Under the pieces are notes generated by a model. The model was not told where the DNA came from, did no database searches, and worked only from the letters and a program-made list of their open reading frames with translations. A DNA stretch of 29,417 bases from W0P28-013 sp963593685 (GTDB taxonomy: Bacteria > Bacteroidota > Bacteroidia > Bacteroidales > Paludibacteraceae): NCBI GenBank assembly GCA_963593685.1, contig CAVBBP010000037.1, forward strand, positions 1 to 29,417, given 5' to 3'. How positions within the stretch are numbered: position 1 is the stretch's first letter; the number at the start of each line of letters is the position of its first letter. Below are positions 1-8,139 of this stretch, in pieces. Made by a program: the position numbers and the translations under genes.

Positions 1-104
1 ATTCTCTCCCCCTGCTGCGCCAGCAGATAGGGGGAGTACCTGCCGAATGGCAGGGGTAGGGGTTTTGCTTTAATTAAGAATTTTGAATTTAGAATTATGA
101 ATTG
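1..104. repeat. Tandem GC-rich hairpins followed by AT-rich repeat tail
   Basis: Two adjacent hairpins are visible. CTCCCCCT (6-13) pairs with AGGGGGAG (29-36), and CCTGCC (39-44) pairs with GGCAGG (49-54) around a GAAT loop. They are followed by a TTAATTAAGAATT tail that recurs after the hairpins near 20678 and 25119. I see no gene here. This looks like a dispersed intergenic repeat module rather than a terminator, because no T-run follows the stems directly. Confidence 0.7.
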
Positions 105-161
105 TTTCGATAAGCGAGCGCATTGCTCAAACGCGTTTGGCACTGCTCTCGCTTGTCGAAA
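105..161. repeat. Long imperfect inverted repeat with nested palindrome
   Basis: A 14-nt arm at 105-118 (TTTCGATAAGCGAG) pairs with 148-161 (CTCGCTTGTCGAAA), with one T/G wobble. The loop contains a perfect 12-bp palindrome, CAAACGCGTTTG, at 128-139. The arms lie downstream of the BACON gene's stop. No coding role is evident. Confidence 0.7.
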
Positions 162-171
162 AAATTGATAA

Positions 172-320
172 GTTTAACGCATTGGTGAAAGTCTGCACAG
201 TTTATTTCTGGTTTCTGGTTTCTAATTTCTGGTTTTCGGTATCAACACCGACGCAATTATTATTCATTGTTCATTATTTATTCTTAATTTTTCTGGTTGT
301 GGTCCCCTTTCCCGTTTCCC
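172..320. repeat. Dispersed repeat block overlapping the end of the BACON gene
   Basis: The block holds GTTTAACGCATTGGT (172-186; also at 7884-7898 and, with one change, 20556-20570), four heptads of type TTTCTGG/TTTCTAA (205-232), and a segment at 281-320 that nearly matches 20644-20683. The last segment runs into the 3' end of the coding sequence that stops at 284. Confidence 0.7.
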
Positions 321-1603
321 TTGATGTATCTATCGTAGGTAGATGTGCGTGTATAGTGATTACTACTAACTTGTGAATTTGAGCATTGGCTTTGCGACAA
401 AGAAACTTTTACGATTTTACCTCCGTCCTTCAATATAACATTGAAATAACCAGTTCTTCCTGCCGTTGAGCTTGTATTCTTGTTTATTGTAACCCGAATT
501 TGCGTATTGCTCATCTTTTTAACAGTATACCACGCATTGGAAGGACATCGTATTTCCCACTCTCCACTGCTGGATACTGTGATATTTTCTGTTGAGCCAG
601 AACAAGTAGCATAAATAGAGGTTTTGCTTAGGGTGAGATATGATGAAGAGCTATTAAAGTATTGTTTTCCCGAACTGCACAAAAAATTTCCTTGTGTGTA
701 TTCCAATATCTTAACTTGAAAATATAAGTTTTGCCCACTGCCTGATATTGCACTGTTGGGTATAAAGAGTTTCAGATCAGAATAAGTGCTATTGACATAA
801 CTTGGTGTAAAAGTGGTCCATGTTCCCACACTATGTTCACTATTAACATATTTATCTGTAGAATAATTTTTCATGGGTGTTCCATCTGCATTATAAAACC
901 ATGCTACACACCACCCCTTAAAACTAAGCATATTATTGCAGTCAAAACTCACATGAATACGCATTCCTTTTTGTCCGTTTTCATACACATTATGATCAAC
1001 CCATACCCGATTTATTTTTGCATTCATCTGGCTTATTTGGTATGAGGTGGGCGTTGATGAGGGCGTTGTAGAAGAACTCGAGGAGGAGTTTCTTGACGAA
1101 CTTGTTGCTTTTGCACTCTGTTTAACATATATTCGTTTTGTGCGACTGCCATCGTTCGACACAATATCGAAATAACTGCTACGATCGGAGGTGTTTGGAT
1201 TGGCGTAATACTTTATGGTGAGTGTGTTGCCATTTCGCGAAACCGAGAAAAATGATGTGCTGGAATTTTTTAACGACCATGTGCGGTTGCATGTTACAGT
1301 TATTGTGGTACTGCCTGCCGCTGCTCCTACCGAAACATTTGTGCGGCTCACACTAAGGGTTGTTGGCGCTAACGCCTCGTTACACTTGTTTATCCACGAT
1401 TGGGCATTATCATAGTTGCTGCCGCACTCATTTTGGGCATACTCGAACAACTCTTTGGCTTTTTGATAATCGCCAGCGTTGTATTTTTGCTTGCCTTCGG
1501 CAATGGCGGCATCGCAAATTTCGTCGGCATACGCCGCTGGCATTGCACTAAAAAATAGCATAGCGCATGCCGCAAGGCATAAATGGAACTGTTTTGTTTT
1601 CAT
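284..1603 (-). CDS. Secreted protein with TPR-like N-terminus and two BACON-type domains
   Basis: The 439-residue product starts with a signal peptide, probable cleavage after AYA at residue 25. Residues about 28-78 form a TPR-like helical pair (YNAGDYQKAKELFEYA). Residues about 80-165 look like a BACON domain, an Ig-like beta-sandwich common in exported Bacteroidota proteins. A Ser/Thr-rich linker (166-187) leads to a beta-rich domain (about 188-325) that I do not recognise, then a second BACON-like domain (about 322-404). Its ATG overlaps the stop of the upstream kinase gene by 4 nt, so the two are probably translationally coupled. The last dozen residues are encoded inside a dispersed repeat, so the C-terminus may be acquired. 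It probably acts outside the cytoplasm; ligand and function are unknown. Confidence 0.85.
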   Translation of the reverse strand: MKTKQFHLCLAACAMLFFSAMPAAYADEICDAAIAEGKQKYNAGDYQKAKELFEYAQNECGSNYDNAQSWINKCNEALAPTTLSVSRTNVSVGAAAGSTTITVTCNRTWSLKNSSTSFFSVSRNGNTLTIKYYANPNTSDRSSYFDIVSNDGSRTKRIYVKQSAKATSSSRNSSSSSSTTPSSTPTSYQISQMNAKINRVWVDHNVYENGQKGMRIHVSFDCNNMLSFKGWCVAWFYNADGTPMKNYSTDKYVNSEHSVGTWTTFTPSYVNSTYSDLKLFIPNSAISGSGQNLYFQVKILEYTQGNFLCSSGKQYFNSSSSYLTLSKTSIYATCSGSTENITVSSSGEWEIRCPSNAWYTVKKMSNTQIRVTINKNTSSTAGRTGYFNVILKDGGKIVKVSLSQSQCSNSQVSSNHYTRTSTYDRYIKGNGKGDHNQKN

Positions 1604-2973
1604 ATCTTTTGGTGTATTTTGTTTATTTTTTCTGCTTTTTCCTTGGCTGCTCGTTCAGCTTTAGAGCCCACGGGGGCTCGCTGATACTTTCCGTGTGCTT
1701 CATTATATAGATAATTCGCTTTCTGTGTCAATGCATCTCGTTTTGCTCTATATACTTTTTCGCCTTCGAACTTCGAATCATCTTCGTACTCTTTGATCGA
1801 GGTTAGGTTTTCCGCCGCCTTTTCCAAGGATGCAATGTTGTCAATGCTAGCGTTTTGTATCTGTTCGTCAAATTCAGAAACGGCATCCCGATGATTGGTT
1901 GTGAGGCTTTCTGTGTATGTTTTTTCCCATTGGTAATCGTCGTATATCTTTATTCCAAAAGGAATACCAATAATCAGTGCTATCAGTAGCACCAAAACCC
2001 AAATCCAGGCTTTGGAACTCTTTTGGGGTGGGGTGGTGGTGTGCGGTGTGTTGTGCTGGGTGTGCTGTTCGAAAATCACGGTGTCGCGCTCTGCCGATAG
2101 GGGTGTGGTGGGGTGGTCGGTGGCTGTTTTTGGGGTATCGGTTACGCTCGAAAAGTGCAGAACCGCTGGGTTGGCAGCCCATGTGGCAAGGGTTTCGGCC
2201 GTTGGGCGATCCCATGCGTTGGGGGCAAGCATTTGGCAAACTACATGTGCCAGAGTGGGCGAAATTGCGCCTATTATTGGTTCTATGGTGGGAATCTCGG
2301 CACCGTTTTTCTGCAGTCCGCCGCCTATCTCGCCGAAAGGCACATCGCCTGTGATGAGTTCGTAAATCATCGCACCGAGCGACCAGACATCGCTCGCCTT
2401 GGTGGGGGCAGGGTTGGCCGAGAAACGCTCGGGTGCCATATAGGCGGTAGTGCCGCCCGACACCGAAGCACCACCAACGCTGCGGCGCAGTGTGGTGCGC
2501 GCCTTGGTGGAGATACCAAAGTCGGTTATGCGGTAGTCGCCGTTCTCGTCGCGCAAGATGTTGTCGGGCTTGATGTCTTGGTGCACTATCTCTTTGCTGT
2601 GCAAGTAGGCCAAGCCTGCCGCCACATCGTGCAGCACTTTCCAAATTTCCTGCTCGGTGAGTTTGCCCACCTGCTTGTTGAGCGCGCCCTTGGGGCAGTA
2701 CTCCATAATCAGGTAGGGCATATTCAGCCACTGCCCCACATGGGTCGGCTTGAGCAAATTTGGGTGGTTGAGGTTGAACACACACGCCAGTTCCTTGCTG
2801 AAAATCTGCAAGCCGTTGGTGTCCATGCCCTGCCCGGGCGCATAGACTTTGATGGCGATATCGAGGTCGGTCCATGTGTCGTGGGCGAGCCACACCTCGC
2901 TGAAACCACCGCGCCCTATCAGCGTGCGGAGCATATAGCGGTTGTCGAAAAGACTGTTCTGTTGGAGTTGCAT
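1600..2973 (-). CDS. Membrane-anchored Ser/Thr protein kinase (HQD variant)
   Basis: This 457-residue protein has a Hanks-type kinase domain at about 13-270. Visible motifs are the glycine loop GRGGFSEV (20-27), the ATP-binding Lys42, the catalytic loop HQDIKPDN (131-138), DFG (151-153) and APE (180-182). The usual Arg of HRD is Gln, but catalytic Asp133, Lys135 and Asn138 are present, so activity is expected. A Thr/Pro-rich linker (275-320) precedes one TM helix (about 323-344) and an extracytoplasmic helical, Lys/Glu-rich tail of about 110 residues. That gives a cytoplasmic kinase with an outside sensor or interaction tail. It lies 3 nt from the phosphatase gene and overlaps the BACON gene. 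It is a clear paralogue of the kinase at 6546-7775. Confidence 0.93.
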   Translation of the reverse strand: MQLQQNSLFDNRYMLRTLIGRGGFSEVWLAHDTWTDLDIAIKVYAPGQGMDTNGLQIFSKELACVFNLNHPNLLKPTHVGQWLNMPYLIMEYCPKGALNKQVGKLTEQEIWKVLHDVAAGLAYLHSKEIVHQDIKPDNILRDENGDYRITDFGISTKARTTLRRSVGGASVSGGTTAYMAPERFSANPAPTKASDVWSLGAMIYELITGDVPFGEIGGGLQKNGAEIPTIEPIIGAISPTLAHVVCQMLAPNAWDRPTAETLATWAANPAVLHFSSVTDTPKTATDHPTTPLSAERDTVIFEQHTQHNTPHTTTPPQKSSKAWIWVLVLLIALIIGIPFGIKIYDDYQWEKTYTESLTTNHRDAVSEFDEQIQNASIDNIASLEKAAENLTSIKEYEDDSKFEGEKVYRAKRDALTQKANYLYNEAHGKYQRAPVGSKAERAAKEKAEKINKIHQKI

Positions 2974-2976
2974 AGG

Positions 2977-4338
2977 TTAGTTGTTTGTTCTGTTTTGTGT
3001 TGTGTCTGGGTTTTGTACAAGTGGAATTTTCGTAGAATCAGAATCAGAAGCGGTTTGTAGACCTCCTCCCTCGGCTATCTGTTTCCGCTCTTCTTTCGCT
3101 CTCTTTTCTTTTTCTTCTTGCTCCCGTCTTAATTTTGCGTCCAATCGTTCCGCCTCTTCCATTTTTTGCTTTAGTTTGTCGTCTGCTTCTGTCGACTCAT
3201 TAGGTTTGCTCGCGCTGGGTTTTTCAGCAGATTTTCCTGGCTTCGGCGGAGTAGTGGTGTCTTTAAGTTCAGTAGAATCCTTTGGGTCTGGCGTACATTC
3301 TGCACTATCAATGGGTTGTTCTACGGTGCAAGTATCGTTTAGTAGAAAATTTGAGTTTTGTCCGCCGCCATTGTCTTTTCCGTCAATCAGCACCACCGCC
3401 ACCAGCACCACCGCCACTATGCCAACGCCGCCGCCCATCAACAGGCGTTTAAGGCGTCGGTTCTGTGCGAGGAGAATCTCTTTCGAGCGACTGATTTCAT
3501 TCGGTTTCGGTTTCGCAGCAACGCCGCCGTTGGTAATTTGCGCCAATACGGTTGTAACATTGTCGTGCCAACCTGCCGCCTCGTCGGCTTGCCAAAGTGC
3601 ATCGCGACACTCTGCCACTGTGGTGTGGTGCTGCTCTATGACCGACTGAATCTGTGTGTCTTGTAGGCAGCCGCAGAGTCCGTCGGAGCAGAGCAGATAG
3701 AGGTCGCCCTGCTGAATGTCGAACACTTTGGTGTCGGGTTGCGCAGCACCACGCGGGTCGCCCAGACTGCGGGTGATGATGTTGTTGTTCGGGTGGAAAA
3801 ACGCCAGTTCCTCGGTAATGCTGCCAGCATCGACCAACTCCTGCACATAACTATGGTCGTGCGAGAGGCGTTCCAAGCCCGAAACGGCGTTGTAGCGGTA
3901 GGCACGCGAGTCGCCGCACCAGCCGATATACGCCTTGCCACGCAGCAGCCACGCCAGCACAATGGTGCTGCCCATGCCTTCGGTGTCGGGATTGCGCTTG
4001 CCCTCCTCTTTGATGGCTGCATCGGCTGCCTGAATGGCTTGAACGATGAACTTCTCGGGGTTGTCGAGTGCCTCTTTCGAGATACGCTCGGCAGCAAACG
4101 CCTCTTTGACCGTTTTGACCGCAATGGCCGATGCCACCTCGCCAGCGTTCATGCCGCCCATGCCGTCGCACACCACGAGCAGCGTGCCTTTGTCGCCCAG
4201 CGTGAGTTCGGCGTTTGCCGTAAAATCGTACCTATCCGCCGCAATGTCGGAGATGACTTGGTAGTTGTCCTCGTTGTTGTCGCGACCAGCCGCCTCGCAG
4301 CGTGCCGCCAGTGTGAAATGAATTTTATCTTGTGCCAT
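2977..4338 (-). CDS. PP2C-family protein phosphatase with TM anchor and extracytoplasmic tail
   Basis: The N-terminal 270 residues form a PPM/PP2C Ser/Thr phosphatase domain. Metal-binding and family motifs are all present: NED (22-24), DGMGG (58-62), GDSR (142-145), SDGL (218-221) and DN (259-260). A TM helix follows at about 300-318. The C-terminal 130 residues are Pro/Ser/Thr-rich with a charged helical stretch (about 385-420) and probably lie outside the cytoplasm. The domain would reverse phosphorylation by the neighbouring kinases. Gene spacing of 7 nt upstream and 3 nt downstream supports an operon. The membrane-anchored architecture resembles other bacterial PP2C partners of Hanks kinases, but the tail is not one I recognise. 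Confidence 0.93.
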   Translation of the reverse strand: MAQDKIHFTLAARCEAAGRDNNEDNYQVISDIAADRYDFTANAELTLGDKGTLLVVCDGMGGMNAGEVASAIAVKTVKEAFAAERISKEALDNPEKFIVQAIQAADAAIKEEGKRNPDTEGMGSTIVLAWLLRGKAYIGWCGDSRAYRYNAVSGLERLSHDHSYVQELVDAGSITEELAFFHPNNNIITRSLGDPRGAAQPDTKVFDIQQGDLYLLCSDGLCGCLQDTQIQSVIEQHHTTVAECRDALWQADEAAGWHDNVTTVLAQITNGGVAAKPKPNEISRSKEILLAQNRRLKRLLMGGGVGIVAVVLVAVVLIDGKDNGGGQNSNFLLNDTCTVEQPIDSAECTPDPKDSTELKDTTTPPKPGKSAEKPSASKPNESTEADDKLKQKMEEAERLDAKLRREQEEKEKRAKEERKQIAEGGGLQTASDSDSTKIPLVQNPDTTQNRTNN

Positions 4339-4345
4339 AAGTTTT

Positions 4346-5860
4346 CTATTTTACTGCCGAAATTGGTACTACAAAACCTGTGGAACGCCCTGCACCAGCC
4401 GACACTATTCCGACTACATACAATTTGCCATTATTGAGCGTGGCAAACACTGGTCCGCCCGAATTGCCATGCTCGAATGTGGTGGCTGTGGTGAGAATAA
4501 ACCCTCTGTCCAAGCCCTTTTTGGCTACCACCGCCTGCGAATAAATCGGCTGAATGTCGGTGGGCGAATTTGCTCCATACCCCAACGGATAGCCCAATAT
4601 CTTCAGTTCAGCATTCACTATCAACTCGTTCGATAGCGTGTTGTTGCACACGAGTCCGCCTCTCTTGTTTGTGCGAAATGAAGCCCAATCTTTCGAATAG
4701 TCCTCTAGCACTACAAAGCGGAGACCATCTTCGAACCGAAATTCTTTGTCCGACGAGGTATCGACGCGCGCATCTGTCGAAACAAATGTCATTCTATCGC
4801 CCGTTGGCGAATAGGCATCGAGATAGAGTTTTACCGAACCACCATTGTGCGCAACTATGTTTGCTGCAATTTGTAGTTTATCGTCTTCATTCGATGGGAA
4901 CATCCAAGGTTGCACCACATGGCGTGCCGTAATGAATCGGCCATCGTCGAGCAGGAAACCTGTGCCACTGCCGATGTTTTCGAATACTTTGGTTTCGCCT
5001 TGAAATGTCATTTCGAGTCGGCGCATAATGACATAATAGACATACGGCATACACGCATCGAGGTCGGTTTGCCCTGTGCTGCCTGTTTTTACCGAAGGCA
5101 CAGCGGCAATCTCTGCCCCTTGAGACGGCAACTCTTCGAGGCTCTTTCTCAAATCGTTCAACTGCCGTTTCGACCTTGCCAAATCCTTTTCGAGTTTGTC
5201 CATCTGCGCAATATGCTCTGCGTTTTGTCGCTCGCTTTCCTGCTGTATTGAGTCTAATTGGTGTCGGGTAAGTTCCCCTTTTGCTGTTAAGTGCACATTC
5301 TCGCCATGTAAGTATATGCCGCCCCATGTGCCTCCGCCTATCAATAGCACGATGACGGCAGCCATAGCGGCCATTGCAGTTTTGTAGGGCTTCAGTGCTT
5401 GTTGGCGGAAGAGGCTCAAGCGGCGCGAGAGCGCAATGCTGCCCGTCTTGGCTTTTGCCCCCTGCGGAACGATGAAACCGAGTTTCGGCCCGTTTACCGA
5501 GAGTTGAATCTCGTCGCCATTTTGCAGATACCACTCCGTGGTGACAGGGTGTCCGTTCAGAAAGGTCTTGTTGGTCTGGCTCAGTTGCACCAGTTTCCAG
5601 TTGTCGCCATCGCGCACAATGGCGGCGTGGCGGCGACTGACTGTGGCAAACGACTCGTCGAACTGCACTTGGCATTTCGAGTCGCGCCCGATTTCTATTT
5701 GATCGACAATAATCTCTTGTGCCTCGCCCGCATGGTGGTATTTCGACGATACCTTGTGTTCGAGAATGTAGTAGTTTTTGCCACCAGCATTGAATATCGA
5801 GCCGATGCCTGCTCCTACCGAGCCGCTAAGTGTGCGTTTGTACGCTGTTGGTTGTGCCAT
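4346..5860 (-). CDS. FHA domain - TM - coiled coil - trypsin-like serine protease
   Basis: This is a 504-residue four-part fusion. Residues about 45-130 form an FHA phosphothreonine-binding domain with G58-R59, S75, H78 and N97. A TM helix sits at about 161-185, and a heptad-rich coiled coil at about 190-245. Residues about 268-504 form a chymotrypsin/HtrA-like protease. The candidate triad is His314 (ITARHV), Asp391 (DWASF) and Ser467 (GNSGGP). With the FHA domain in the cytoplasm the protease would face the periplasm, so phospho-dependent binding inside could control proteolysis outside; that coupling is inference. No PDZ domain is seen. It lies 7 nt upstream of the phosphatase gene in the same transcript. 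Confidence 0.9.
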   Translation of the reverse strand: MAQPTAYKRTLSGSVGAGIGSIFNAGGKNYYILEHKVSSKYHHAGEAQEIIVDQIEIGRDSKCQVQFDESFATVSRRHAAIVRDGDNWKLVQLSQTNKTFLNGHPVTTEWYLQNGDEIQLSVNGPKLGFIVPQGAKAKTGSIALSRRLSLFRQQALKPYKTAMAAMAAVIVLLIGGGTWGGIYLHGENVHLTAKGELTRHQLDSIQQESERQNAEHIAQMDKLEKDLARSKRQLNDLRKSLEELPSQGAEIAAVPSVKTGSTGQTDLDACMPYVYYVIMRRLEMTFQGETKVFENIGSGTGFLLDDGRFITARHVVQPWMFPSNEDDKLQIAANIVAHNGGSVKLYLDAYSPTGDRMTFVSTDARVDTSSDKEFRFEDGLRFVVLEDYSKDWASFRTNKRGGLVCNNTLSNELIVNAELKILGYPLGYGANSPTDIQPIYSQAVVAKKGLDRGFILTTATTFEHGNSGGPVFATLNNGKLYVVGIVSAGAGRSTGFVVPISAVK

Positions 5861-5882
5861 AATTGTGTTTGGTTTAGTTATG

Positions 5883-6488
5883 TTAGATTTCCATTATTCC
5901 CAATATAATACCGATTGCAAAAGAGACTCCGATGATTATCCAGCCCCATTTGCTCCATGCGGCTTGTTTGCATTCAAACTCTTTTGCGGTGCCATTGAAT
6001 TTTGCCCATGCCGAACGATTGCCTTTGACGCCCAACACAATGGCGACAACAAAACCAATGTACGGAATAAGACAGAGTAAGCCCCACCACACGCCGTTAC
6101 CGATGCTCCATACCCAATTCAACAAAAATGCGCCCCAGTTGAAAGAATTCAGATTGTTCGGCTCTGTGCGCTCTACTTGCGGTTGGGGCTGCTCAAACGA
6201 TGTTTCTCGCTCAACAAATATAGGCGTTTTATTCTGTAATGCACGCAACACGGCTGACATATCTAACCGATATTCACGCCCGAGAGTAATAGTATCGTTG
6301 GGACGAATAGCAACTTGTTGATTGTGGACAAATTTTCCATTCACATACGAGCCATTGGTGCTGTGGTCCTGCAAGTAGAGTTGTCCGTTGGCTTGCGTAA
6401 TGGTAACATGATGTCCGCTGACGGTGGCATAGTTCGAACCGACGGAAATGGTGTTTTCGGGGCTGCGCCCGATGGTGATAGTATTCAT
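5883..6488 (-). CDS. FHA-domain protein with C-terminal membrane helices
   Basis: The 201-residue product begins directly with an FHA domain (about 1-75): G7-R8, S24, H26/H27 and N45 match the phosphothreonine-binding positions. A short linker (80-112) leads to a membrane part with hydrophobic stretches at about 118-153 and 181-200, rich in Trp and Gly. That part resembles small bacterial membrane domains with a GNxxAW-type segment (GNRSAW, 156-161). No enzyme motif is visible. It probably acts as a membrane-bound adaptor for a phosphorylated partner from this cluster. It is 22 nt upstream of the FHA-protease gene. Confidence 0.88.
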   Translation of the reverse strand: MNTITIGRSPENTISVGSNYATVSGHHVTITQANGQLYLQDHSTNGSYVNGKFVHNQQVAIRPNDTITLGREYRLDMSAVLRALQNKTPIFVERETSFEQPQPQVERTEPNNLNSFNWGAFLLNWVWSIGNGVWWGLLCLIPYIGFVVAIVLGVKGNRSAWAKFNGTAKEFECKQAAWSKWGWIIIGVSFAIGIILGIMEI

Positions 6489-6545
6489 ACAATTTGATTT
6501 AAGAGAATTGATTGAAAAAGTAAATTGATTGTTTGGTTTTTTATT

Positions 6546-7775
6546 CTAATAATATCCTGATGTCATAAAATATATATAATAAACTAAAGGGGTAATCAAG
6601 ATGAGACTCCAGCCACCAATAAAGATACTTCCCCATCTGCTGTCTGCCCATTTGTAGCACCAATTGAACCAACATTTAGCCCCCTCTAAACAGCCTTCCT
6701 TGGCCCAAAGATATTTTCCACCCAAGAAGAGTAGTAGCCCACCAAATGAAATAATATACGGAATACAATCGACGGGATAAGGATAAATAGAGTAACCATA
6801 ACGAACAGGCCAATAAATCTGTTGATAAAGACAGTGCAGAGCGAATACAATACTAAGTATTAAGCCTATAAAAGGAATTAAAAAACAGAATAAACCACCT
6901 AAAATATCAAGAAAATCACTAAAGGAAAAAGACCTCGATTTGCGGCTATCAGTGGAGTTATTATTCACCGACACTTTTTCCCCATTTGCAATGGTTTCGG
7001 CCGTTGGGCGGTCCCAAGCGTTGGGGGCAAGCATTTGGCATATTGTGCGTTTTAGTGCGTCAGAAACCTGCGCTTTTATTTCTGGTATTTCTGCACCGTT
7101 TTTCTGCAGCAAACCAGCAGGAAGCGCACCATCGCCAAACGGCACATAACCTTCTATCAACTCAAATAGGGTTGCACCCAACGCCCAAATGTCGCTCGCA
7201 AAAGTCGGCGCGGGCTTAGAACCAAACCGCTCGGGCGCCATGTAGGCCGAAGTGCCTGCGCTTGTGTTGCTTATGGCTTGTGTCTTGGTGAGCGTGGTGC
7301 GGGTGCGTGCCGAAATGCCAAAATCGGTAATAAGATAGTGTCCATCGGCGGCTTGCAAGATATTGTCGGGCTTGATGTCTTGGTGCACGATGTGTTGCTC
7401 ATGGAGATAGGCCAACCCTGTGGCTACATCGTGTAGCAGAGTCCATATTTCTGCCTCGCTCATCTTTCCGATTTGCTTTACTACAGAGCCGTTGGCGCAA
7501 TACGGCATCACTATGTAGGGCATACCTTCGCACACGGCAAAATGTTGCGGCTTGAGCAGATTTGGGTGGCTCAAATTGTACACTCTGCGTATCTCGTCCG
7601 AAAAAATCGCAATGCTTGTGTCGTCCGTTCCGCCATTGGGTGCATATACTTTGAGCGCAAGTTCGAGTCCTGTATATTTGTCCGTTGCGAGCCAAACTTC
7701 GCTAAAACCACCACGCCCAATCAGGCGAACAAGCGTGTAGCGGTCGTGAAAAAGTGTTCCTTCGGTTAGTTGCAT
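6546..7775 (-). CDS. Multi-pass membrane Ser/Thr protein kinase (HQD variant)
   Basis: I place the start at the ATG giving MQLTEGTLFHDRY, because it aligns with MQLQQNSLFDNRY of the paralogous kinase. An upstream in-frame ATG at 7841 would add 22 poorly structured residues read from repeat DNA. The 409-residue protein has GRGGFSEV (20-27), Lys42, HQDIKPDN (131-138), DFG (151-153) and APE (180-182). As in its paralogue, HRD is HQD. The C-terminal 130 residues contain about four hydrophobic helices instead of one TM plus tail, so it is probably embedded in the inner membrane with the kinase in the cytoplasm. A 57-nt gap separates it from the downstream FHA gene; upstream is a 364-nt repeat-filled gap. 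Confidence 0.9.
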   Translation of the reverse strand: MQLTEGTLFHDRYTLVRLIGRGGFSEVWLATDKYTGLELALKVYAPNGGTDDTSIAIFSDEIRRVYNLSHPNLLKPQHFAVCEGMPYIVMPYCANGSVVKQIGKMSEAEIWTLLHDVATGLAYLHEQHIVHQDIKPDNILQAADGHYLITDFGISARTRTTLTKTQAISNTSAGTSAYMAPERFGSKPAPTFASDIWALGATLFELIEGYVPFGDGALPAGLLQKNGAEIPEIKAQVSDALKRTICQMLAPNAWDRPTAETIANGEKVSVNNNSTDSRKSRSFSFSDFLDILGGLFCFLIPFIGLILSIVFALHCLYQQIYWPVRYGYSIYPYPVDCIPYIISFGGLLLFLGGKYLWAKEGCLEGAKCWFNWCYKWADSRWGSIFIGGWSLILITPLVYYIYFMTSGYY

Positions 7776-8139
7776 AAATAATTTTGTGTTATTGTTGTTT
7801 TTTTTAGGGGGATTTCTATAAATTGCTTTGTAGTTTCGCAAGTAAGTTTTTCTGTCGTGCGAATTAGGTTGATTAGTTGATCAGTTTAACGCATTGGTCA
7901 GAACCTGTGAGGTTTATTTCTAATTTCTAATTTCTAATTTCTGGTTTCTAGTTTCTCAAAATTGCTATCGCAATTTTTGTTTCTAAGTTTCTATGTTCCT
8001 AATTGTTGAATTTGAAATCTGAAATTTGAAATCTGAAATTGCGGCTCTGCCGCATCACTCCTCATTCCTCACTCCTAATTAAAAATTCACTTCTCACTTC
8101 TAACTATTCTCGTAATAAATAGAAGTCCCCTTTAGTTTT
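7776..8139. repeat. Gene-free repeat block inside the signalling cluster
   Basis: This 364-nt gap separates two kinase genes. It contains the GGGGATTTCTATAAATT motif (7807-7833), GTTTAACGCATTGGT (7884-7898), six 7-nt heptads of TTTCTAA type (7917-7958), a hairpin AAAATTGC/GCAATTTT, a TTTCAAA/TCTGAAA heptad run, a GCGGC/GCCGC hairpin and CTCCTCA heptads. I found no clear promoter or terminator. Confidence 0.75.
7807..7833 (+). repeat. Copy 1 of the GGGGATTTCTATAAATT motif
   Basis: The copy reads GGGGGATTTCTATAAATT followed by GCTTTGTAG, and closely matches the copy at 28439-28464. It lies about 30 nt upstream of the start of the minus-strand kinase gene. Confidence 0.7.

Noticed and set aside
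2113..3060. A 315-codon plus-strand open frame opposite the kinase gene
   Set aside because: It is antisense to a kinase with all catalytic motifs, and its translation shows no family features; it is a shadow of the codon usage.
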